10,584 nt of DNA, from contig DDYK01000057.1 of NCBI GenBank assembly GCA_002347935.1, positions 3,179 to 13,762 of the forward strand, read 5' to 3'. Of this stretch, positions 1 through 6,604 are shown piece after piece (positions within the stretch are counted from its first letter, which is position 1; each line of letters opens with the position of its first letter). A program made the position numbers and the translations under genes. The notes under the pieces are model-generated. The model was not told the origin of the DNA, did not search any database, and worked only from the letters and a program-made list of their open reading frames with translations. The DNA comes from Actinobacteria bacterium UBA2236 (GTDB lineage Bacteria > Actinomycetota > Actinomycetes > Nanopelagicales > Nanopelagicaceae).

Positions 1-363
1 TTGCTTCAAGGAGAGACTGTTGATGCCTTTAGCTCCATTGTCCACCGCGAGAAGGCTTATACCTATGGAGTCATGATGACTTCAAAACTTAGGGAGCTAA
101 TTCCAAGGCAGCAATTTGAAGTTCCTATTCAAGCAGCCATTGGCGCCAAAATTATTGCGCGTGAAACAATTCGGGCAATCAGGAAAGATGTTTTGGCAAA
201 GTGTTATGGCGGCGATATCTCTCGTAAGCGCAAACTTTTAGAGAAGCAGAAAGAGGGAAAGAAGCGAATGAAGATGGTGGGAAGAGTTGAAGTACCACAG
301 GAGGCATTCATCGCCGCACTTTCAACAAATGCCGATGAAGAAAGCGGAAAGGTAAAGAAATAG
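1..363 (+). CDS. lepA: Elongation factor 4 (LepA), C-terminal fragment
   Basis: This is the last 120 codons of a gene that begins before the window; the TTG at position 1 is an internal leucine codon, not a start. The sequence matches the LepA-specific C-terminal domain, with the family hallmarks LIPRQQFE, IQAAIGAKIIARET, the run NVLAKCYGGDISRK-like (here DVLAKCYGGDISRKRK), QKEGKKRMK and the closing VEVPQEAFIAAL. LepA is a ribosome-binding translational GTPase that acts on stalled or mistranslocated ribosomes and has also been linked to initiation and 30S biogenesis. The GTPase and EF-G-like domains lie outside the window. The tail after the conserved VPQEAF segment is short and charged, as usual. 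The TAG stop at 361-363 is followed one base later by the hemW GTG; lepA-hemW adjacency is common in bacteria, including Bacillus. The family call is firm. Confidence 0.97.
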   Translation: MLQGETVDAFSSIVHREKAYTYGVMMTSKLRELIPRQQFEVPIQAAIGAKIIARETIRAIRKDVLAKCYGGDISRKRKLLEKQKEGKKRMKMVGRVEVPQEAFIAALSTNADEESGKVKK

Positions 364-364
364 C

Positions 365-1510
365 GTGAGCCAGCGGCTCTCCTTCTATATTCACATCCCT
401 TACTGCGCTAAAAGATGCGGTTACTGCGACTTTAATACTTATACGCCCAGTGAATTAAAGAGCGGAGATTTAGATTCACTTTCAGATCCTTATATTGATT
501 CAGCGCTAAAAGAGATTGAGATGGCGGCAAAAGAAGTTGGATCTGCCATAGTCCCTACGATTTTCTTTGGGGGAGGAACGCCGTCGCTTCTGCCTGCAGC
601 CCAGTTGGCGCGAATCATCGATGAGATTAGAAGGAGATTCACTCTAGAAAAAGATATTGAGATAACAATTGAGGTAAACCCTGACTCGGTGAGTAAAGAA
701 TTTCTAGATGAGATCAAGAGCGCAGGGGCAACACGAGTTTCTATGGGTATGCAATCAGCTGTTATATCGGTACTAAAAGTTCTCGATCGCACCCATAACC
801 CTGAAAGTGTTGGAGATGCTGTTGCAATGGCTAGAACCGCTGGATTTAAACATGTAAGCGTTGATTTAATCTATGGCTCACCCGGTGAAACCATCGATGA
901 TTGGCGCAGGAGTTTGGAATATGCCCTCGCACTAGATATCGATCACATTAGCGCTTATGCCTTAATCGTTGAGAAGGGGACAAAGCTTGCGGCGCAGATA
1001 AGTCGAGGCGAGCTAACAATGCCGCCAGATGATCAGAGCGCTGATAAGTATTTGCTTGCTGATCAACTCTTTGAAGCGGCAGGATTTAGTTGGTATGAGT
1101 TAAGTAATTGGAGTAAACCTGGCGGGCAATGTCGCCATAACATCGCTTATTGGGATGGCTCTTATTGGTGGGGAGTAGGAGCAGGAGCTCACTCCTACTT
1201 AAGTGGCAAGCGTTGGTGGAATGTTAAACATCCAAGTTCATACCAAGAGAAAATTTCGCACGGCCAGAGTCCAGAGTTGAGCCATGAGATTTTGACCCCA
1301 GAAAATCTCTCAGATGAATTCATCATGCTTCAAATTAGAAGGCGCGAGGGAATATTACATAACCGCCTAAATCCTTCACAGATCCACAGAGCTGAAGAAT
1401 TTCTAAGCTCAGGATTTCTAGATATCGAGAGTTGGCAAGATATGCGATTGGTGTTGAGCAGAAGTGGACGCTTGATTGCCGATAAAATCGTGCGCGAGTT
1501 AGTCTTGTAG
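365..1510 (+). CDS. hemW: HemW, radical SAM heme chaperone (coproporphyrinogen III oxidase-like)
   Basis: This 381-residue protein is the usual HemW length. The radical SAM 4Fe-4S motif is C14-x3-C18-x2-C21, followed by DF; oxygen-independent coproporphyrinogen oxidase HemN has a further Cys at the F position. GGGTPS follows at 69-74. The HNxxYW signature at 258-263 (H258, N259, Y262, W263) is linked to heme binding in HemW. These features favour HemW, a heme chaperone for respiratory enzymes, over true HemN, although databases often label such genes hemN. The GTG start at 365 leaves the normal short lead before the Fe-S motif. A possible ribosome site (AAAGG, 348-352) lies inside the lepA end, 12 bases upstream, which is rather far. 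It follows lepA by one base and is probably translationally coupled to it. Confidence 0.95.
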   Translation: MSQRLSFYIHIPYCAKRCGYCDFNTYTPSELKSGDLDSLSDPYIDSALKEIEMAAKEVGSAIVPTIFFGGGTPSLLPAAQLARIIDEIRRRFTLEKDIEITIEVNPDSVSKEFLDEIKSAGATRVSMGMQSAVISVLKVLDRTHNPESVGDAVAMARTAGFKHVSVDLIYGSPGETIDDWRRSLEYALALDIDHISAYALIVEKGTKLAAQISRGELTMPPDDQSADKYLLADQLFEAAGFSWYELSNWSKPGGQCRHNIAYWDGSYWWGVGAGAHSYLSGKRWWNVKHPSSYQEKISHGQSPELSHEILTPENLSDEFIMLQIRRREGILHNRLNPSQIHRAEEFLSSGFLDIESWQDMRLVLSRSGRLIADKIVRELVL

Positions 1511-1522
1511 TAACTTTGCCTT

Positions 1523-1867
1523 ATGGCCACTATGCATACCGTCATTACCCTTCTACTAGCCCTTATTTTTCTAATTGCTGGGCTCTCAAAAGCAAGTGGC
1601 AGCAGCGCCGGACTTTCTGGAACCAGAGATGTCGGATTTCCAGATGGACTTGCAAGGCTGGTTGGATTATTCGAGACTCTAGCTTCCAGCTCTCTAATTA
1701 TTGGTTTTGCTCTCGATAACACAGATCTAGAACTCTATGGATATGTGGTCATCTGGTTTGTGATGGCAGGAGCTATATTCTTTCACTTTAGAGCCAACAA
1801 GATTCGTACTGGGTTTCCAGCTATGTTACTAATTATTTTAGCCACCCTAGGAATTGCTACTCTCTAA
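1523..1867 (+). CDS. DoxX-like small integral membrane protein
   Basis: This 114-residue protein is almost entirely hydrophobic, with four probable membrane helices at about residues 5-22, 45-65, 71-89 and 97-113. The pattern ALIFLIAGLSK near the N-terminus, LVGLFE at 46-51 and AGAIFFHF at 82-89 resembles the DoxX/DoxX_2/MauE-like four-helix family. Members of that family are mostly uncharacterised; some are linked to thiosulfate:quinone oxidoreduction or oxidative-stress complexes. No substrate can be assigned here. Two in-frame ATGs (1523 and 1532) are possible and neither has a clear ribosome site; the second gives a protein beginning MHTVITLL. It lies 12 bases after hemW and 26 before hrcA, between genes that are neighbours in other bacteria, so it looks like an insertion into an old cluster. 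The membrane topology is secure, the family call fair, the function unknown. Confidence 0.75.
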   Translation: MATMHTVITLLLALIFLIAGLSKASGSSAGLSGTRDVGFPDGLARLVGLFETLASSSLIIGFALDNTDLELYGYVVIWFVMAGAIFFHFRANKIRTGFPAMLLIILATLGIATL

Positions 1868-1893
1868 TGAAAACGAAAGGGCATTGCTAGAAA

Positions 1894-2907
1894 ATGGAAA
1901 GCAGGCAGCTTGAAATCCTAAGAGCCATTGTCGAAGAGTATGTGGCGACAGAGGAGCCAGTGGGCTCTAAGCTCATTTCAGAGAAAAGCTCGCTAGGAAT
2001 TTCTTCGGCAACTATTCGCAATGAGATGTCAATCCTTGAAGGGGCAGGGTTAATTACTCAACCACATACCAGTGCTGGAAGAATTCCAACCGATAAGGGA
2101 TATCGGCTATTTGTAGATAAGCTTGCCACAGTTAAACCGTTATCCAGCGCAGAGCGTAGAGCGATTGAAACCTTTCTTGAGGGCGCTAATGATCTAGATG
2201 ACATTGTGATGAGAACTGTTCGACTACTTGCTCAGGTTACAAAGCAGGTAGCTGTTGTTCAATACCCATTACTAACCAAGTCTCGGGTAAGACATATTGA
2301 GTTGGTTCTCTTAACTCCATCTCGCTTGATGCTGGTGCTAATTACAACAACCGGCCGGGTTGAACAACGTGTGCTTGAGCTTCCTTATGATTTAAGTGAT
2401 TCGCTCTTGGCTGATCTGCGACAGAGATTAAATGCCGCCGTCGTTGGTAAAGCCATGTCAGATGTTGGCCAGGACCTTGAGGCAATTTTGGCTCACTTTG
2501 GTAAGAATGAGAGAACTTCAACTGCTTTAATAATTTCAAACTTAATTGAGATGGCAATTGAAAAACCTGAGGAGAAAGTTGTCTTAGCCGGCACAGCTAA
2601 TTTTGCGAGATCAAATAGCGAGTCATCTGCAGAGATTCGTGGAGTATTAGAGGCGCTAGAGGAGCAAGTGGTGTTATTGAGGCTCTTAAGTGATGCTGGA
2701 GATACGATGCGAGTTCGAATTGGAGCTGAGCAGGCCGAGAGCGGTTTGCAGCGCACCAGCTTGGTGTCTATGGGATATGGAGCAGATGGCAATTCACTTG
2801 GCGCTCTTGGCATTCTTGGCCCAACTAGAATGGATTACTCATCTTCAATGTCTGCAGTCAATGCTGTTGCCAGATATGTTGGTAGATTTTTGATGGATAG
2901 CCAGTAA
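1894..2907 (+). CDS. hrcA: Heat-inducible transcription repressor HrcA
   Basis: HrcA represses chaperone genes (classically groESL, and dnaK in Firmicutes) by binding the CIRCE inverted repeat, and needs GroEL for activity. The 337-residue length is normal. The N-terminal winged-helix part (about 1-75) is strongly conserved: the AIVEEYVATEEPVGSK segment at 11-26, SSATIRNEM at 37-45, and HTSAGRIPTDKGYR at 58-71. The remainder is the HrcA GAF-like and dimerisation region. An in-frame TAG at 1888-1890 means ATG 1894 is the most upstream possible start; AAAGGG at 1876-1881 is a plausible but distant ribosome site. I saw no CIRCE element in the 26-base leader or elsewhere in the window, so autoregulation through CIRCE is not supported here. 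It overlaps dnaJ by one base, the hrcA-dnaJ2 pairing known in Actinobacteria. Confidence 0.97.
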   Translation: MESRQLEILRAIVEEYVATEEPVGSKLISEKSSLGISSATIRNEMSILEGAGLITQPHTSAGRIPTDKGYRLFVDKLATVKPLSSAERRAIETFLEGANDLDDIVMRTVRLLAQVTKQVAVVQYPLLTKSRVRHIELVLLTPSRLMLVLITTTGRVEQRVLELPYDLSDSLLADLRQRLNAAVVGKAMSDVGQDLEAILAHFGKNERTSTALIISNLIEMAIEKPEEKVVLAGTANFARSNSESSAEIRGVLEALEEQVVLLRLLSDAGDTMRVRIGAEQAESGLQRTSLVSMGYGADGNSLGALGILGPTRMDYSSSMSAVNAVARYVGRFLMDSQ

Positions 2908-4031
2908 TGAGTGATCTCTACAAAGCACTTGGCGTTGAACGAAACGCCTCACAAGATGAAATCAAAAAGAGCTACCGGAAGTTAGCTCGCGAGCTTCATC
3001 CTGATGTTAATCCAGATCCTAAAGTGCAAGATCGCTTTAAAGAGATTACTGCGGCTTATGAAATTTTAAGCGATCCTGAAAAGCGCAGTAATTATGATCG
3101 CGGAGGTGACAATTTTGCGGGCTTTGGCGGTGGCTTTGGCGGATTTAGCGACATCATGGATGCGTTCTTTGGCGGTGGCGGAAATCCAAGAGGGCCCAGA
3201 GCGAGAACTCGCCAGGGGCAAGATGCCTTAATTCGAACCACAATAACTTTGACTGAAGCATGTTTTGGAACCGAGCGGGAAATTGGCGTAGAAACGGCGA
3301 TTATCTGCACTAAATGCGGTGGAGATGGCTGTGCACCTGGAACCACTCCGCGCACATGCGACATTTGTAAAGGACGCGGCGAAATTCAACAAGTTACTCG
3401 ATCATTTATTGGCCAGGTGATGACATCAAGGCCATGTGGAACGTGCCAAGGTTTTGGAACTGTGATCCCGCAGGTTTGCACCGAATGTTCTGGAGATGGT
3501 CGAGTTCGAGCGCGTAGAAATGTTTCAGTAAAAATTCCTGCAGGGGTTGAAACCGGAAATCGCATGCAGCTATCAGGTCAAGGCGAGGTGGGCGCAGGAG
3601 GCGGGCCTACAGGAGACTTATATGTGGAGATAATCGTTGAAGAACATGAATTTCTTCTTCGAGATGGCGATAACTTACATATCGCAGTTTCAGTTCCAAT
3701 GACATCAGCAGCCCTTGGCAGTGAGATGAAAATTGAAACTCTAGATGGCGAGATAACTATTGAGATTAAACCTGGAACTCAAAGCGGCGATGTTATTTTG
3801 GTAAGGGGAAAGGGTATGACTAGGTTGCGCGGCGGTGGCAGAGGAGATCTCTATGCCCATGTCAGCGTTGAAGTTCCTAGTAAGTTATCAAAGAAAGAGA
3901 GTGAGTTATTGAAAGAATTTGCCAAATTACGTAGCGAAGATAAGAGTTCAAATAGGATGAAATCAAATAAAGAAGATGGTCAGGGCGGCGCTGGTTTCTT
4001 TGGTAAGTTCAAAGAGGCATTTAGAAACTAA
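2907..4031 (+). CDS. dnaJ: Chaperone protein DnaJ (type I J-protein, DnaJ2-like)
   Basis: This is a complete class A Hsp40 that stimulates DnaK ATPase and delivers unfolded clients. The J domain spans about residues 1-66, with the essential HPD at 31-33. A short Gly/Phe-rich linker (about 66-98) follows. Four CxxCxGxG zinc repeats come next, with cysteine pairs at 134/137, 151/154, 177/180 and 191/194, all intact. The C-terminal client-binding and dimerisation domains run to about 330, ending in a charged tail. The length, 374, is normal. Actinobacteria often carry dnaJ1 in the dnaK operon and dnaJ2 beside hrcA; the location implies dnaJ2, but the dnaK locus is not in view. The ATG shares its A with the hrcA TAA, and its own TAA shares an A with the rsmE ATG, suggesting coupled translation of the three genes. 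Confidence 0.97.
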   Translation: MSDLYKALGVERNASQDEIKKSYRKLARELHPDVNPDPKVQDRFKEITAAYEILSDPEKRSNYDRGGDNFAGFGGGFGGFSDIMDAFFGGGGNPRGPRARTRQGQDALIRTTITLTEACFGTEREIGVETAIICTKCGGDGCAPGTTPRTCDICKGRGEIQQVTRSFIGQVMTSRPCGTCQGFGTVIPQVCTECSGDGRVRARRNVSVKIPAGVETGNRMQLSGQGEVGAGGGPTGDLYVEIIVEEHEFLLRDGDNLHIAVSVPMTSAALGSEMKIETLDGEITIEIKPGTQSGDVILVRGKGMTRLRGGGRGDLYAHVSVEVPSKLSKKESELLKEFAKLRSEDKSSNRMKSNKEDGQGGAGFFGKFKEAFRN

Positions 4032-4765
4032 TGCTTCCAGTTTTTATAGTTGATGAGCTGCCAGATAAAGGTGAGCTTTTTGTTGCAGGCGAGGAAGCAC
4101 ACCATGCAATTAATGTAACAAGAATAAAAATCAATGAAATTATTGCGCTCACCGATGGAAAGGGTCGAAGGGTCAGCGTTGAAGTTACCTCAATTACTAA
4201 GAAATCCTTCTCTGCCAAGGTATTAACGGTCCAAGACTTTCCCGCCTCAAGAATTTGGCTTACTGTCATGCAGGCTCTAACTAAGGGCGATAGAGCGCGC
4301 GAGACTATTGAACTATTAACCGAGGCAGGAGTCGATGAGATTATTCCCTGGAGCGCTAATCGATCTATTGGTCAATTCAAAGACGAGCAAGATTCACTGG
4401 ATAAATGGCGAACTTGGGCAAGGGAATCTACCAAGCAATCAAGGCGAGCTTGGTTTCCTAAGATTTCAAATCTTCAGAGTGGAGTAAGCGCAAGTGAGCT
4501 ATTAGCAGATTTTGATTTAACACTTCTCTTTCATGAATCTGATGGAGGAAAACTCTCGGATCTACTATCAAAAGCTCAAGCGGAGAAGAGTTTGAATAGA
4601 GTTTTGCTAATTATTGGACCTGAAGGTGGAATTAGCGATGAAGAGGCAGCAGCATTTTTGTCACATGGAGCTCTCTCGGTGGCAATGGGACTGCCAATCT
4701 TTCGCTCTGCTCACGCAGGAGCCGCAGCTCTTGCCGCAGTTCAAACTGGCCTTGGAATCTGGTAG
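4031..4765 (+). CDS. rsmE: 16S rRNA (uracil(1498)-N(3))-methyltransferase RsmE
   Basis: RsmE methylates N3 of U1498 in helix 44 of 16S rRNA, using S-adenosylmethionine, on the assembled 30S subunit. The 244-residue protein has an N-terminal PUA-like RNA-binding part (about 1-70; EEAHHAINVTRIK is the usual HHxxxVLR-type motif) and a SPOUT trefoil-knot domain. Visible SPOUT features are ALTKGDRARETIELLTEAGVDEIIP at about 82-106 (family KxxRxxxxxxKxxELGV region), the SRRAWFPKI segment at 138-146, IGPEGG at 195-200, and the final knot loop MGLPIFRSAHAGAAAL at 219-234. The common knot-loop form is LG-x-x-ILRTETA; here the TET position reads SAH, a departure that may be lineage-specific. The gene starts inside the dnaJ stop codon. 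Following a dnaJ gene is typical: Bacillus has dnaJ-prmA-rsmE, and prmA is missing here. Confidence 0.93.
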   Translation: MLPVFIVDELPDKGELFVAGEEAHHAINVTRIKINEIIALTDGKGRRVSVEVTSITKKSFSAKVLTVQDFPASRIWLTVMQALTKGDRARETIELLTEAGVDEIIPWSANRSIGQFKDEQDSLDKWRTWARESTKQSRRAWFPKISNLQSGVSASELLADFDLTLLFHESDGGKLSDLLSKAQAEKSLNRVLLIIGPEGGISDEEAAAFLSHGALSVAMGLPIFRSAHAGAAALAAVQTGLGIW

Positions 4766-4774
4766 AGATAACCC

Positions 4775-5110
4775 ATGAAGTGTCTCTTCTGCGCCATAGT
4801 TAGTGGTGAAATTCCTGCCGACATAGTCAAACAGAGCGATAATGTCTTAGCATTTAACGACATTAACCCGATAGCGCCCACTCATGTCTTGGTAATTCCA
4901 AAAATTCACTATGAGAATGCAGCTGAATTAACCCTTGCAAATTCAGAAGTACTAGTTGAGTGCTTTGAGATGGCTGCAAGTATTGCCAATGAACGTGAGT
5001 TAAATGGCTATCGAACTCTCTTTAACACCGGAGCCGATGGGGGCCAAAGCGTTTTTCACGCTCACTTGCATCTTCTTGGTGGTCGTGCGCTGAGCTGGCC
5101 CCCTGGATAG
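4775..5110 (+). CDS. HIT-family (HinT-like) purine nucleoside phosphoramidase
   Basis: HIT proteins of the HinT branch hydrolyse adenosine or guanosine 5'-phosphoramidates and aminoacyl-adenylates; the cellular role in bacteria is poorly defined. The 111-residue protein has the complete histidine triad H95-A-H97-L-H99-LLGG, with H97 as the expected nucleophile, and the typical ending GGRALSWPPG. The N-terminal CLFC pair (C3, C6) resembles the zinc-binding cysteines found in many bacterial HinT proteins, with H45 a possible further ligand; this is inferred from the family. It starts 9 bases after rsmE and ends 10 bases before phoH, in line with the conserved actinobacterial placement between rsmE and phoH. 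The start is supported by the MKCLFCxI N-terminus typical of the family. Confidence 0.94.
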   Translation: MKCLFCAIVSGEIPADIVKQSDNVLAFNDINPIAPTHVLVIPKIHYENAAELTLANSEVLVECFEMAASIANERELNGYRTLFNTGADGGQSVFHAHLHLLGGRALSWPPG

Positions 5111-5120
5111 AATTGGCGTA

Positions 5121-6128
5121 ATGGATCGAATCACCTTAACGCTACCTAGCGATATCTCCAGCGTTTCAATAACTGGGCCAAACGATTCCTATCTAAAAGC
5201 AATTGAGAACGCATTTCATGATGTGGCAATAACGGTTAGAGGCAATGAAGTTATTCTCCGAGGAAGTACTCAAGGATGCGAGAGAGTAAAACAACTAATT
5301 CAGAGTTGCCTAACCGTTATTCGAAGTGGACAGCAGTTAAGTGATGATGCTGTTAGACGCTCAATAGCAATGATCAACGATGGAAGCTCTCCCTCTGAAG
5401 TTTTAACTCTAAATATATTGAGCAATCGTGGCAAAACGATTCGACCTAAGACTGCTAATCAGAAGCGTTATGTAGATGCGATCGATAAAAACACTGTCAC
5501 CTTTGGGATTGGTCCTGCGGGAACTGGCAAAACTTATCTTGCGATGGCAAAGGCCGTTCAAGCGCTCCAATCGAAGCAAGTAAATAGAATTATTCTTACC
5601 CGCCCTGCAGTTGAAGCTGGAGAGAGACTGGGTTTCTTGCCAGGAACGCTTCATGAAAAAATTGACCCATACCTTCGCCCGCTCTTTGATGCCCTCCATG
5701 ACATGCTAGATCCTGAAGCAATTCCTCGGTTAATGTCATCAGGGACTATTGAAGTTGCTCCTCTTGCCTATATGAGAGGTCGAACTCTTAATGACTCATT
5801 TATCATCTTGGATGAAGCTCAGAACACTTCTCCTGAACAGATGAAAATGTTTTTAACCAGACTTGGATTTTCATCAAAAATGGTTATCACTGGCGATATT
5901 ACCCAGATAGATCTTCCAACTCATCAAGATTCAGGTTTAAAGATTGTGCGAAGTATATTGGAAGGAATTGATGATATTTCATTTATGGATTTAACTTCAG
6001 AGGATGTAGTCAGACATAGATTGGTCAGCGAGATCGTTGATGCCTACGGACGTTTTGATTCTTCAATTGCCGGAACTAGAGCCGATAGACGAGAGAATAA
6101 ACCACGTTCGCTAAGGAGTGATCGCTAA
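5121..6128 (+). CDS. phoH: PhoH family ATPase (YbeZ-like)
   Basis: This 335-residue cytoplasmic P-loop NTPase belongs to the PhoH/YbeZ family, implicated in RNA metabolism and ribosome maturation together with YbeY. An N-terminal RNA-binding-like domain occupies about 1-105. The ATPase core follows, with Walker A GPAGTGKT at 131-138, TRPAVEAGERLGFLPG at 160-175, Walker B IILDEAQN at 228-235, and the conserved GDITQIDL at 258-265. Near the end, VRHRLVSEIVDAY (about 297-309) is also typical. The last 25 residues are Arg-rich and probably disordered. It lies 29 bases before ybeY, the partner gene in many genomes (E. coli ybeZ-ybeY-ybeX). The name phoH reflects phosphate-starvation regulation in E. 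coli; nothing here shows such control. The exact biochemical activity of the family remains incompletely defined. Confidence 0.95.
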   Translation: MDRITLTLPSDISSVSITGPNDSYLKAIENAFHDVAITVRGNEVILRGSTQGCERVKQLIQSCLTVIRSGQQLSDDAVRRSIAMINDGSSPSEVLTLNILSNRGKTIRPKTANQKRYVDAIDKNTVTFGIGPAGTGKTYLAMAKAVQALQSKQVNRIILTRPAVEAGERLGFLPGTLHEKIDPYLRPLFDALHDMLDPEAIPRLMSSGTIEVAPLAYMRGRTLNDSFIILDEAQNTSPEQMKMFLTRLGFSSKMVITGDITQIDLPTHQDSGLKIVRSILEGIDDISFMDLTSEDVVRHRLVSEIVDAYGRFDSSIAGTRADRRENKPRSLRSDR

Positions 6129-6157
6129 CTTACTTAAACCTTTAGGTAAAGTGCGAA

Positions 6158-6604
6158 ATGAATATAGAACTCACTAACTTAACTGATTCCAAATGTGATT
6201 TAGAGCGCCTGAAATCTCTGGCTCATTTCACTATGTTGGCTCAAGGGGTTCATCCTGATTCAGAACTAAACATCTCTTTGCTTGATGAAGATGAAATGAG
6301 CGCGCTTCACTTGCGCTGGATGGATGAAGAGGGACCAACTGATGTTTTGGCATTTCCCATGGATGAAGTAAAGCCAAATTCAGCAGCACTTGGCCCTTCA
6401 ATGTTGGGAGATATCGCTCTCTGCCCAACTTATGCCAATAAGAATGCGCTTAAGGTTAAGTCAAGCCTCCAAGATGAATTAGAATTACTGATAGTCCATG
6501 GAGTTCTCCATCTTTTAGGATATGACCACCTTGAAGCAGATCAGAAAGAAGTGATGTTTGCCTTGCAGGATGAATACCTAATTGAATGGAGAGCTAACCG
6601 GTGA
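6158..6604 (+). CDS. ybeY: Endoribonuclease / rRNA maturation factor YbeY
   Basis: YbeY is a zinc-dependent single-strand endoribonuclease needed for 16S rRNA 3'-end maturation and late-stage 70S quality control. The 148-residue protein carries the diagnostic metal site H-x3-H-x5-H as HGVLHLLGYDH, with ligands H114, H118 and H124. Upstream are the other family signatures: the WMDEEGPTDVLAFPMDE region at 54-70 and LGDIALCP at 83-90. The length is typical. The ATG at 6158 has a weak ribosome site (AGG at 6144-6146), which falls within an imperfect inverted repeat. The TGA stop overlaps the GTG start of the next gene by four bases (GTGA), suggesting coupled translation. The phoH-ybeY-CNNM/CBS order matches the conserved ybeZYX block. 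Confidence 0.96.
   Translation: MNIELTNLTDSKCDLERLKSLAHFTMLAQGVHPDSELNISLLDEDEMSALHLRWMDEEGPTDVLAFPMDEVKPNSAALGPSMLGDIALCPTYANKNALKVKSSLQDELELLIVHGVLHLLGYDHLEADQKEVMFALQDEYLIEWRANR
6588..6593 (+). promoter_or_regulatory. Ribosome binding site for the CNNM/CBS gene
   Basis: GGAGAG lies inside the 3' end of ybeY, seven bases before the GTG at 6601. It is among the better Shine-Dalgarno matches in the window and supports the GTG start, which overlaps the ybeY stop. Confidence 0.6.

Noticed and set aside
365..1510. True oxygen-independent coproporphyrinogen oxidase HemN
   Set aside because: The Fe-S motif lacks the extra HemN cysteine (CDF instead of CxC) and the HNxxYW motif of HemW is present.
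1330..1722. Minus-strand open frame of 130 codons across hemW and the DoxX-like gene
   Set aside because: It is antisense to well-conserved HemW residues and the DoxX-like gene, with Ser/Arg/Ile-rich content and no family resemblance.
3115..3190. GGC-rich repeats as a tandem repeat element
   Set aside because: They encode the ordinary Gly/Phe linker of DnaJ.
3092..3364. Minus-strand open frame rich in proline opposite the dnaJ Gly/Phe region
   Set aside because: The proline runs are simply the complement of glycine codons in dnaJ; there is no independent coding signal.
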